From Gnetum montanum (Eukaryota; Streptophyta; Gnetopsida; Gnetales; Gnetaceae), in contig MNCI01006534.1 in assembly GCA_015680685.1 (NCBI GenBank), positions 404,253 through 468,252 on the forward strand: a stretch of DNA of 64,000 nucleotides. Direction: 5' to 3'. The position numbers and the translations under genes were made by a program. The notes under the pieces are model-generated. The model saw only the letters and a list, made by a program, of their open reading frames with translations. It searched no databases and was not told the DNA's origin. Shown in pieces: positions 34,938 to 44,808 of this stretch; the stretch's first letter is position 1, and every line of letters begins with the position of its first letter.

Positions 34938-35293
34938 TGTTAAAGAATCTAATGGGCCCTAGATCTATGATCTAAGCTAACAGGAACTAAAGAACTTAGT
35001 TAGAACAAACACACTCTTATAAAACTCTCTTAAATTCTCTTGCTAATGAATATGTGCTGTTACAATTATATAGGCCTTGATCTCCCAAGAATAGATTTGG
35101 AGAGACAAGCATGAATCTAGGAAATCATGGACATGATCTTTATCATCTCATTTAAGGATCTTCTTAATAAGGGATAAATTAATTATGGGATTAGATAGGA
35201 ATTATATGAATAGGATCTCATCTTATTTAATATAGATTTATGAATGAGATCTATCTAATTCTTTTGTGAAACATCTAATCATCATATTCCACA
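34938..35293 (-). repeat. Copia-type LTR (356 bp)
   Basis: On the minus strand it begins TGTGGAATATG directly after a polypurine tract CATGGGAGGGTT (35294-35305) and ends CTTTAACA. This gives TG...CA ends and a length usual for copia. It is the 3' LTR of the RNase H remnant on its right. What follows on its left is internal copia sequence in the same orientation. Confidence 0.6.
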
Positions 35294-35650
35294 AACCCTC
35301 CCATGATGATAAGAGGTTTCACTCCAAGGAAATCTTTAAAAAATTCAAACTTCTCACAACTCATGTAAAAATATCTACCATTTGTGCTTTAATTTCATAA
35401 TGTTTCGTGTTGAGTATGTTATCTTGGATTAAGCTTTTGAGATAATGATGCTTGATATATATGTGTTTGGAATGTCCATGATGAATAGGATTGTATGCCA
35501 TCATAATAACATTTGTGCTATCACGATATAAATAAATGGGAGGTTCAAGTATATATCTCGTTTTAGTGAAAATGGAGTAGATCCATATGGCTTAAGAGGG
35601 CAATTGTAGATGCAGCTATGTATTTTGCTTTAACTGTATTATGGGATCAC
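35294..35650 (-). pseudogene. pol: Copia RNase H C-terminal remnant
   Basis: The minus strand encodes IYLYRDSTNVIMMAYNPIHH, SKHIYIKHHYL, then EIKAQMVDIFT. These are the end motifs of copia RNase H (D.SA..IA.NP..H, TKHI.I..HF, ADIFTK). The frame ends just before the polypurine tract, as in copia elements. The upstream part is missing. Confidence 0.7.
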
Positions 35651-37847
35651 ATTTCATCAACATAGAAAAATCACACTCAAACAAAACAAAAACAAAAGAA
35701 ATAAAATATACAAAAAAGTGTAAAATAATCAAGAAAGGTTCAAAGTGCAAAGTGTGAAACAAATGCTGTAAAGGTTATAACCTGCAAATATAGAAAACAT
35801 GAAGACAATGCACTTTGCAGCTATAAAAATCAAAATTTTTGAATTAAAGGTGTATGAAAAAAGAGTAGTGTTGATTACTACAACTGTAGAAAAAAATTTA
35901 ATTTCTAAACTATCAAGAGTAGGGAGTTAAGGTAGCACCATGTACCACCACAATAAAAATTAATTCTTTGTGAAATTACAAATTGTAGGAAATAGGATAG
36001 TGCTGCAAATTACACTGTAAAAAAATAGTGACAAAAATTTTTGTTTTGGAAAAACTAATTTTAATCTCACAAGTTGGGTTTTAGAAAAATGTTAAACTAT
36101 TTTTATAGTAGAGAGAAGTAGTAAAATGCTTGTGCAAATAGGTTTTAATGAAGAATTCAACTAGAGGCCCTTCTTTTAGCACCAGAAATTGTAACGACAA
36201 TAAAATTTAATGATAAAAAAATAAAAAATTCTAATGCATAACAGTTTAAATCTAAGATCTATAAGCCTCTAAAGGATCCAAAGCACATTAAATGGTCTTG
36301 TTGATTATTTAAGGACTTAGCAGGTTTATTATTGGGTGAATTATAGATAAAAATGTCTAAGAAAATGCATAACTAATGGAGCCTATGTCAAAATACAGTT
36401 GCAAAAAATAATCAAAAAATGTAACAAAACATTGCAAACAATTTATATTGATTATGTGAAAAATACAGGGTTTATAGAGTACAAAATATGAAATTGCAAT
36501 TGTTTCACAACTTCTTGAAAAATGACAATGAGAATTTGGCTTATGGATGGGTAGTGTGTATCCTACAGTCCTATCAAATGTGTATAGTTTACTTGTTTGA
36601 TATGTTGTAATAAGATCTTGGCACTTCTAGCAATCTACTTTTGAAAATGGCTCTAGACTCTAAAAGTCTCAAATTTGAATGAGTTACAAGAATCCTAAAG
36701 TCCTTGAAATGATGTAAATGTTGGTTTAAGTAGCTCATGAATTCACTAATTCTTTGCTAACTTGATTCTGGCTAATTTCTAATATTCTTTACAACATTTT
36801 TTATGTTTTTAGTGGCCAAAATTTGCAGTGTATGGTATACCAACGTTTTTAAATTTCTGGGCTTGAAACACCAATGTGTATGGTAGTTTTCATACCCAAA
36901 ACTACAACATATGGGCCACCAATATGTGAAGTTATCCCTACCAAATTTGGTGGCATATTTGGGCTATTTTCATAGCCCAAATTTGAACGTGTGTGCCACC
37001 AACATTTTTTTCTTTTGCTACTAAATTTGACAAGGTATTTAATAATTTGGCCTTCACATGTTGGCATAAATGAAATTCATAGCTTGTGGGCGTTAAATTT
37101 CATTTTTACACATAAAAAATTATCCAAAACTTTACTAGAACAATGTCACATGGTAGGGTTTTTATGGAAAAAATAAAATAATAATTTCTATGTTTAAATT
37201 CTCGTTAAATTACAATGCAAACTTTAGCTTTAAGGATTCTTATGTATAACACGAATTTTCTTTAATGTGCTTCATCCTTCATCATCAGTTTTGTTTGTCA
37301 TGTTTGTATGTTTGATTAATGCTTGCATGATGGAGTGAGCACCAAGTTATATGGTTGGTTGGAGATGGGCTCCCTATAGATGGTTTGAAGAATGACGTTC
37401 ATTGGGATCCATCAATCTATGTTTTTTAGTTTAGACATTAGCTATTTATGTATTTGGCATTTCAACATTATATTAGACATTGTTTTCTTCTTTCTAGTTT
37501 TTAGAGTTATGGATGATCTATGGAATAGTATTATGATTTTATGTCATTTATATACTTATCCTGGAGATCCAAATTTGTAGTTTATATATGTTTTATCTTT
37601 CTAGTTATATTTTATTTCCCACATATATTATTATATATATCATGATTTTATATTTGTGTGTTTGCTATCTTTCGTTGTCTAGTTTTCTTATTTTTTTCTT
37701 GGGTTATGGCTTTATGGTAGGTTCCCCTATTTGCTTTCCCTACATTGTTTGATCATCATCTTTTTCTTTGCCATGCCTAAACAATTTATTAAGGGTTTTA
37801 CCCAATGTAGTGCTCTTCAACCAAAGGTCTAGGAAGGAGGATGTTAC
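35651..37847. other. AT-rich spacer with palindrome cluster
   Basis: No gene is supported. It contains A-rich low-complexity sequence (35680-36480) and a cluster of short inverted repeats at 36810-37075. The final few hundred bases before 37848 should be the 5' LTR of element 6, but no match to the sequence after 42480 was seen. Confidence 0.45.
36957..36982. repeat. Perfect hairpin, 11-bp stem and 4-nt loop
   Basis: ATTTGGGCTAT (36957-36967) and ATAGCCCAAAT (36972-36982) are exact reverse complements around TTTC. Further short palindromes lie nearby, including GTATGG..CATAC near 36880 and CCAAATTTGG near 36941-36950. Confidence 0.85.
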
Positions 37848-38099
37848 AGGCTAGTATTAGAGATTAGGTTTTGCTAATTTCCCCTTTTGCATTACTATGT
37901 CTAGTGGTGGTAGGTCCTAGAGGTGGATGTGGCTATCCTAGAAGGGAACATATTGGACAAAGAAACCTAACATTGACATCTAATCTTATTCTTGATTGAA
38001 TGAAGGAGTCATTGGTAGATTCTTAAGTGAAACATATGACTTTGATTCTTACTTTATCACAAGAGGAGGAGAAAAGCTAAGAAAATATCAATCATTATC

Positions 38100-39060
38100 T
38101 ATTTTAGTTCATCCATCAACATACAGAAAAGAACTCTAGTTCGCTATCGATTTAGGATGATTCTAGGAGTAGTGATAGTTATAGATGATTGATGAAGAGG
38201 AAGTGAGTAGCTCCATGAGCTAGGATCCCCTATCTTCTAGGATGAGGATGATCTTACCATTACCACTGATTAACTTGAGGATATCCTTAAGATCTTAAAG
38301 CTAATGGGTTGTACTCCTATATAGTAAACTTATTTAACAACTTACTAGTTTCATGGGGTTGCTAGATGTTATTGGACTATTTAGGAGAAGCCTCATCATT
38401 GGGAAGAGTGTGATGTTCATTGAAGTAATTTCTTAAATACTTTCAATGCTCATTACATTTATTTTGAGTTTGTGGAGTTGAAGGCTAAGAAGTTCTATTT
38501 TATCTTCTAGGGTAGTCAGTCTATGACTAAGTATGATTGTAAGTTCTCAGAGCTAATTATGTATGAGACTCATGTACATTCAAATGAAAATTCTAGGTCC
38601 AACCATTTTGTTTATGGTCTCCATGCTTCCATCACGGACCATTTTCTTTCTTTGCTTCTTTAGACATATGAGGATGCTCAAATTTATATGTTAGATCTAG
38701 AGCATAGCTAGTTGCTTGAAGCAACAAGGCATGATAGATCTCGAAAGAAGAATCATACCTCTTCTAAAAAATTTGGTGGGTCTAAGTAGACATAGAGATT
38801 TGGATCAGATGACTATTAGCAATAGCAGTAGATAGCTCAGTAGTAGACAACAAGTGGTGGAAATGCTCACTGGTCCATTACTTGCTTTGCTTGAGAAAAA
38901 GTTGGGCATGTTCATAAGTAATATACCAACTACCATAATTGTGATTAGTCAGGTCACAAAAGCTTCAATTTCCAAAGAGTTCAGGAAATGGGAATCATTA
39001 GTAGGATGGAAAACTTGCTAATGGTTAGGGTAGTATTAGGATGCATGTACATGTATATGC
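38100..39060 (+). pseudogene. gag: gag remnant of element 6
   Basis: Broken translation shows the retrotransposon gag pattern (VELKAKKFYFIF.GSQSMTKY, FVYGLHASITDHF). A zinc knuckle at about 38883-38940 has the form C-F-A-stop-x4-H-x4, with the second Cys codon changed to TGA and the last Cys position lost. No intact frame. Confidence 0.6.
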
Positions 39061-39089
39061 CTTAACAAATAACCCATTTGATGCTCCAC

Positions 39090-39430
39090 CTAACACTATG
39101 ATGGAAGCTGGAGGAATGATTTTTGTTTTAGTAGTTTTGGATCTTTTTGATCTTGGTGTAAGCCATTCTTTCAGTGATTCACATGTAGTTGATTAATTAT
39201 GTTTTATAGGTTAGTGTCTTGATCAAGGGCTTATGATTAGCTCCATTGATGGTTGTATGCTTGTTGTGCACTAAGTTTGCAAGTTTGTACCTTTGATAAT
39301 TCCAAATGCCACTTGAGTCAATGATTTCCACATCATAAACATAGATGACTATGATGTTATCTTGGGGATGGGTTGGTTATCTCACTATCAAGGTATCTTG
39401 GATTTTTATCATAAGGTACTTTTTTGGGTA
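39090..39430 (+). pseudogene. pol: Protease remnant of element 6
   Basis: The active-site segment reads LFDLGVSHSF with Asp at 39149-39151; the usual D-S-G has become D-L-G. The closing motif VILGMGWLSHYQGILDFYHK follows at about 39355-39415 and is the standard end of chromovirus proteases. Confidence 0.65.
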
Positions 39431-39589
39431 ATAAATGATGGTGCATACCTAACTGCATAAGGTCAAGTTGGATCTTATGTCTTTGAGATCTTTTCACTAT
39501 TTATTTAGATAAGATTATTCTTATTTTTTCATCTTAGTGAGTGAGCTTTTTTGTTATTGGATATTAATTAGATCCTGATTGTGCATGAG

Positions 39590-41015
39590 TTTCCTGATGT
39601 TTTTCATTTTTATTTACCTAGTTTACCTCCAAGGTATGATGTTGAGTTTGAGATTTCATTGACACCTGATGCAAAATCTATCTACAAGATTTCACATATG
39701 ATGTTCCTTGTTGAGTTATTTGAATGTAGCAATCAACTTTAGGAGTTTCTTAAGAAGGCCCTAATTCATCTTAATGTGTTTTCTGGGGGTTCCTCTATCC
39801 TCTCTGTAAATAAGAAGAATGGTAGTATGCTATCATGCATTAATTATTAGTAGTTGAACCAAGTGTCTAATTCGTCCCAGTGTATCTTCTTGGGATGCCT
39901 ATGTCCTCTTTGTAAAGAAGAAGGATGATAGTATGATGTTATGCATTGATTACTCATAGTTGAACCAAGTGATGGAATAAGTACATATTTCTATGCATAT
40001 ATGATTTATTTGATTAGTTGAGAAAAGCTTGGATGTTCTCTAAGATTGATCTAAAGTCAGGGTATCACTAGGTTCACATCAAGGAGAAGGATTTCTTGAA
40101 GATAGCCTTTATGACATGATATGGATATTATGAGTTTTTGATTTTTCTATTTGAACTCACTAATGCTATTGCATTGTTCATCATGAACAATGTCATGAGA
40201 CCATACATGGACCTATTTATTATCATGTTTATTGATGACATTTTGGTAGACTCTTCATTTGAGGAGTTTCATACATGTAAGGATCATTTTGTAGACTCTC
40301 AAAGAGAAATAATTATTTTATCAACCTTCTAAGTGTTCTTTTTGGTGTTGAGAGATTCAATTCTTAGAGCATGTTGTTTTGTAGGTTACTGTAGTGATGG
40401 ACCCCACTAACATATCAGTAATTTAGAATTGGCCTATTTCCAAGAATGTTGGGAAGATTTGTAGTTTTCTTGGGTTGGGAGGTCATTATAGGAGGTTTTT
40501 CAAGAACTTCTCTCACATCACTTCGCCTCTAATAAAGATTTTGCTAAAGGATGTTGGTTTCTTTTGGAATAAGCATTATTAGACTACCTTTAATGAACTT
40601 AAGGATGGATTGGTCTTGACTTCTATTTTGACTTCACCTGCCCCAAGTAAATTATTAAAATTTGTACCAATGCATGAAGAGAAGGTTATGGATGTGTTCT
40701 TATGTCAAAGGATAGAGTGATAGCCTATGTCTCTTGATAGCTTAAGCCTCATGAGATATCCTACCCCACTCATGACCTAGATTTGGGAGTAGTGGTATTC
40801 ACCTTGAAACTTTAACATCATTAATTATTAAGAGAGAAGTTGATGATTTGGATAGATCACAAGAGATTAAAATATGTGATAAATAAGGCTTAGTTAAAAT
40901 TATGTCAGAGGAAGTGGGTTAAGTTATTGATCCATTTTAATTTTACCATTTAGTACCAAATGAAAAAAGTAATGTTATTGTAGATGCCTTAAGTCATTTG
41001 GCTAGTAATATCCAT
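39590..41015 (+). pseudogene. pol: Reverse transcriptase and RNase H remnant of element 6
   Basis: The RT start is marked by FPDVFHFYLPSLPPRYDVEF. A short block near 39780-39860 is repeated at about 39880-39960 (VNKKNGSMLSCINY and its neighbour), a local duplication. The catalytic site is FIDD at 40228-40239. RNase H at about 40640-41010 keeps WIDHKRLKYV and QRKWVKLL with stops. Confidence 0.7.
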
Positions 41016-41049
41016 AGTTTGTTGATTTAGTCTAATGTGGTTAATGAGA

Positions 41050-42412
41050 TTTATTCAAAGCAGTAATGTAATCCCTTGTGTGAGGAGATTAGGCATTCTA
41101 GTAATTCTTCGATAGTAGCTGATGCACTTAGATTACTTCATCATAAGGATTATATATATGTGCCTAAATCCTTGCAATAGTATCTATTGATAAAGGCTCA
41201 TCTCAGTAGGCTTCAAATGCATTCAAGTAGCAACATGATGTAACATATGTTGAAGACGTTATATCTGTAGCTAGGCATGAAGGATAAGGTTGGAGAATTT
41301 ATGGCTAGATGTCTAATTTATGAGCAAGTCAAACTTGAGCACCAACAATTAGGTGGCTACTTGTATCATCGCACTACTCTAGAGTGAAAGTGGAAGATTT
41401 TTAGTATGGATTTCATTACCAATTTTTCTCATACTAAGGATGGAAAGGAAGCTATCATTGTCATTATGGACTTGTTGATCAAGTCAACTCATTTCCTAGT
41501 TGCAAAGACTTTAACAAGCATAGAGGGTGTTATGCAATTTTTTATCTCTAAGATCAAATAAATGCATGGCATTCCTACCAAGATTATCTCATATCACGAT
41601 GACAAATTCAATTCTTACTTTTGGAATATCTTCATAAATAGTTTGGGTACTAGACTAAACATGAGTTTAACCTATTATCTACAAACTAATGGTTAGGTTA
41701 AGAGAGTCAACCAATTATTGGAGAATATGTTTTGACCTTGTACTTTGTAGTTTTTAGATAGTTAGGATAGTCTATTATCATTGGCAGAGTTTTCTTACAA
41801 CAACAACCATCAAGCTAGTCAAAAGGTAGCACTTTATGAGGTTTTGTATGAAAGACCTTATAGGACTCCCTTATATTAGGATGTGAGAAAGGATAGATAA
41901 CATATCAATTTAGACATAGTGATAAGGATAATCAAGCAAGTTAGGAAGATTCATGAGTGAATTAAAGAAACTTAGGATAGTCAGGCAAGCTACACAAACT
42001 ATAGGAGAAGGCCTCTCAAGTTGGTAGTTGATGAAAAGGTGTTTGATCATGTCTTTCTATTGAAAGGCTTGATGCATTTTGGCTAGAAAGCAAAACTTGC
42101 ACCTCATTACATTGGACTCTTTAATTTCTTTAGTAGATAAAAGAGGTTGCATATCATGTTGGTTACTATGAAAGTATGTTACTAGTGATAGTCAAATTGT
42201 TGGACAAAGGTACAACTTCAAGCTAATGCCTTGTATGTGGAGCATCCTATTAGGATCATGGATTGTACACAACATCAGTTATGCAAAAAGGTTATGCCCA
42301 TGGTGAAGATCTTGAAGAGCCATCATGGTTCTCAAGACACTACTTAGGATCTTGAATTTGATCTATGTTCTTTCCATCCTAACATATTTTGAGAGGAAGA
42401 TTCTTTTTTTGT
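41050..42412 (+). pseudogene. pol: Integrase and chromodomain-like end of element 6
   Basis: Integrase motifs are WKIFSMDFI (first Asp), ISYHDDKF where the second catalytic Asp is replaced by Tyr, and TNG-stop-VKRVNQLLE where the catalytic Glu is Lys. The C-terminal GLMHFG and KLAPHYIGLFNFFSR segment follows. At about 42295-42400 the motif PMVKILKSHHGSQDTT then stop-DLEFDLCSFHPNIF follows the chromodomain pattern (VKV.W..H...EATWE.E..M...YP.LF). A chromodomain targets integration to modified histones. Catalysis is lost. Confidence 0.7.
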
Positions 42413-42417
42413 GTGGG

Positions 42418-42460
42418 NNNNNNNNNNNNNNNNNNNNNNNNNNGGGGGGGGGGGGGGGGG
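42418..42460. other. Assembly gap (26 N) plus 17-G run
   Basis: N at 42418-42443, then an unbroken run of G at 42444-42460. The run is at the edge of a gap inside an old transposon and is more likely a sequencing artefact than biology. Confidence 0.9.
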
Positions 42461-42479
42461 CGCCGTGTGGAGAGGAGGA

Positions 42480-43280
42480 TGTAACAACCTATATATTTTT
42501 AGAATTTATGGTACATATGATCTTTATGAAGTTGTGGTTCTTGTGCTTGTGTGTGTGTTTTATGCATGGTATTGGTTTGGTATATTTATGGTGTTGCATG
42601 TGAGGTTTATGTTCATGAGCTTTGAGATGATTAGGTAAATGGATGTTACTATGTATTTGTTTTTTAAATATTCATATATATATATATATGTGTATGCTTT
42701 AATACCATTCAACAAATGTGCAATAACCTCATTATTAACTATGGGATGATTTTATGAGGATTGGTTGTGAGCATGGCTTGGCATGTGATCCATGGTTTTT
42801 TTATTTGCTTTCCAAGAATATTTTATGACTTTTTGATTATGTCATGTTTGTGGCTACTTGTTCAATATTTAATTTGTTATTTTTATTTTATTATGAACAT
42901 CTTAGTAGGATCTTTTGGGAATAGATATTTTTAATGGCAGTAGCTTTAATGATTATTTTGGCATGTATGAAAGTTATGTGAGATTAGATGAAGTTACTTG
43001 TATGATGAGAAGGATTTGTGATAATATTCTTGTAGTTTGGTATTTTTTTGGCATTTTATATCTTCTACCACTTCGTGATTTTTGTCAATCTCCATTAAAA
43101 CTTTAATATTTATTCTATCCATATACTTTGATGATTTCAGAGAGGTACTATGAAAGATTGAAGCTAGCGGAGATGCTAGTGGATTAATGATTGGTTATGT
43201 TGTTCCTTGGATCCTTGCTATTTTACTATTCTTCTTTTGGATTTTGTTATGAAGAATCAGAGGTAAGTAATCTTGTCTAA
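42480..43280 (+). repeat. 3' LTR of element 6 (right end uncertain)
   Basis: It begins TGTAACAACC after the purine tract GAGAGGAGGA. It contains a (TA)n tract at about 42674-42690. No TGTTACA end was found before the next LTR at 43380, so the right boundary is unknown. Confidence 0.45.
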
Positions 43281-43379
43281 TTTTTCATCTATGGTTGTAG
43301 GTTTATGCACATTCATGACAAGGATTTTGTGTGAATTAATTTTGTAATTAATGATGATGATTATGGGCTAATGGATATT

Positions 43380-43764
43380 TGATGATTAGCAAGTAGTCCC
43401 TATGTCTAACCATACAAATCACTAGCATTTACTAAGCAATCTAGTCAAATTCCACATACTTTAACTCTCTAAGCACACTTTGCCTAGGTAGTGAATATCA
43501 AAGATGTTATTGTTGTTTTCCCAGTTTCACTTGTGAATTATGATGGTATGGTACAGTGTAACTGAGGCATATGATTTTTATCATTTTTATGTTTTTTATT
43601 TAATATGACTAAGTGTTGAAAATAAAGTAATTAAACTAAATGTTTAATTAATATACTAACTAATTAATTCTTTTAGTAATCCTAACATAAGCATCTGTTC
43701 CCATCTGCCATACACATCCTAAACGCATTGCAACACTATTAGGTTACCAAGTGTTAAGCGCTAC
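43380..43764 (-). mobile_element. Truncated Athila-like LTR (LTR-c), target of element 3
   Basis: On the minus strand it ends in TCATCA and carries the family U5 landmarks, including the TTGGTAACC motif and GCATATGATTTTTATC. It is cut at 43764 by the start of element 3. It is therefore older than element 3. Confidence 0.7.
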
Positions 43765-44656
43765 TGATGAGTCGTAGATTGGCTGTGTCGATGAGGTCTC
43801 ATCGACTAAGGCTGCATCGACTAGGCCTCATTGATGCATCGTTTGATGCATTGATGTGGCCCCATCAATGCATCATTTGATGTGTTGACGTGGCCTTTTA
43901 TCGACATAAGGTCTTAGACATTATAGTTGTAGTGAAGCTCTTGCAGTTTTTACATTTGAAAGTTAAAATATCTTCGTGAGAGCCCACATTAGGAGTCATT
44001 GAGTATATGTATCTTTATTTGAACACTATTATACTTGAATACAATAATGTGTGTAGTAGTAAAGATGAGCTTATTTATAAACCTTGCAACATTCTAGATA
44101 GCTTAAATGTTTCATTCATGCATTTAATGTTTTCAGTTATTTATTCAATGTTCTTCAGTAATTAAGCTAATTAAGTAATTAAGTGAGATAAGTTAAATAG
44201 TGATTAAGTAAACACATAAGTATGGCCACTTTAAGCGTGCGTATGACATTTGGTAATCCCAGTAGCACTTAATGCTTGGTAACCTAGCAATGTTATATGT
44301 GTTCATGATGCATACGACAAGTGGGACTGGATACTTATGTTAGGACTAGTTAAACAATAGTTAGCCAATTAGATAAAGTAGACATTAAATTACTTTATTC
44401 TTTATCTTATTTATTTCAAGTACTAAAACCATAAAATATAAAATGATGAAAATCATGTGCCTCAATTACACTTAAACCATACCCTTGAGCTTCATAAGTG
44501 TAGTTGGGAAGACTACGAACATTCTCAACAACCAGTTTACTTCCTAGAGAACTAGTCCACTAGAAAACTATAGAGTCCATGAAATTTGACTATATAATGT
44601 GTGAATGTTTTGTGATATGTATGATTAAGTGTAGGGGTACACTTCATCGCTCATCA
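43765..44656 (+). repeat. 5' LTR of element 3 (892 bp), TATA region deleted
   Basis: It runs TGATGAGTC to GCTCATCA. U3 holds TCGATG/CATCGA-type palindromes and a tandem pair of 34-bp units (43826-43859 and 43860-43893). The CCTATAAATAC of the 3' LTR (61526-61536) has no counterpart here, so the core promoter has been lost. Confidence 0.85.
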
Positions 44657-44657
44657 T

Positions 44658-44675
44658 TGGCTTCATTGCTAGGAA
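44658..44675 (+). promoter_or_regulatory. Primer binding site of element 3, tRNA-Asp type
   Basis: TGGCTTCATTGCTAGGAA begins one base after the LTR, a mutated form of the site in element 1. Confidence 0.7.
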
Positions 44676-44808
44676 CTCTTTTCATTTGAAATGTGTGCTA
44701 ACTAGGAGTAGTGAGCATCATTAACATCATTGAATGAACCCTAAGGTTAACATCATTCTTACACATAATACAATTACATAGCACACTAATATTTTATTTG
44801 TTTGAAAA

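Larger units (their letters stand above)
37849..42479 (+). mobile_element. Element 6: decayed chromovirus (Tekay/Del-like Ty3/gypsy), internal region
   Basis: Order and motifs are gypsy: a tRNA-iMet-type primer site (TAGTATTAGAGATTAGG at 37852-37868), gag with a zinc-knuckle remnant (38883 onward, CFA-stop-EKVGHVHK), protease, RT, RNase H, integrase and a chromodomain-like end. The sequence before the primer site ends TGTTACA (37842-37848), and the 3' LTR starts TGTAACA after the purine tract at 42470-42479. These complementary ends are usual for this lineage. It is far more decayed than elements 1-4 and carries stops every few dozen codons. Confidence 0.7.

Noticed and set aside
42480-43280. 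Matching 5' LTR for element 6 in 36.2-37.85 kb
   Set aside because: I could not find shared sequence with the 3' LTR beyond the complementary terminal heptamers.
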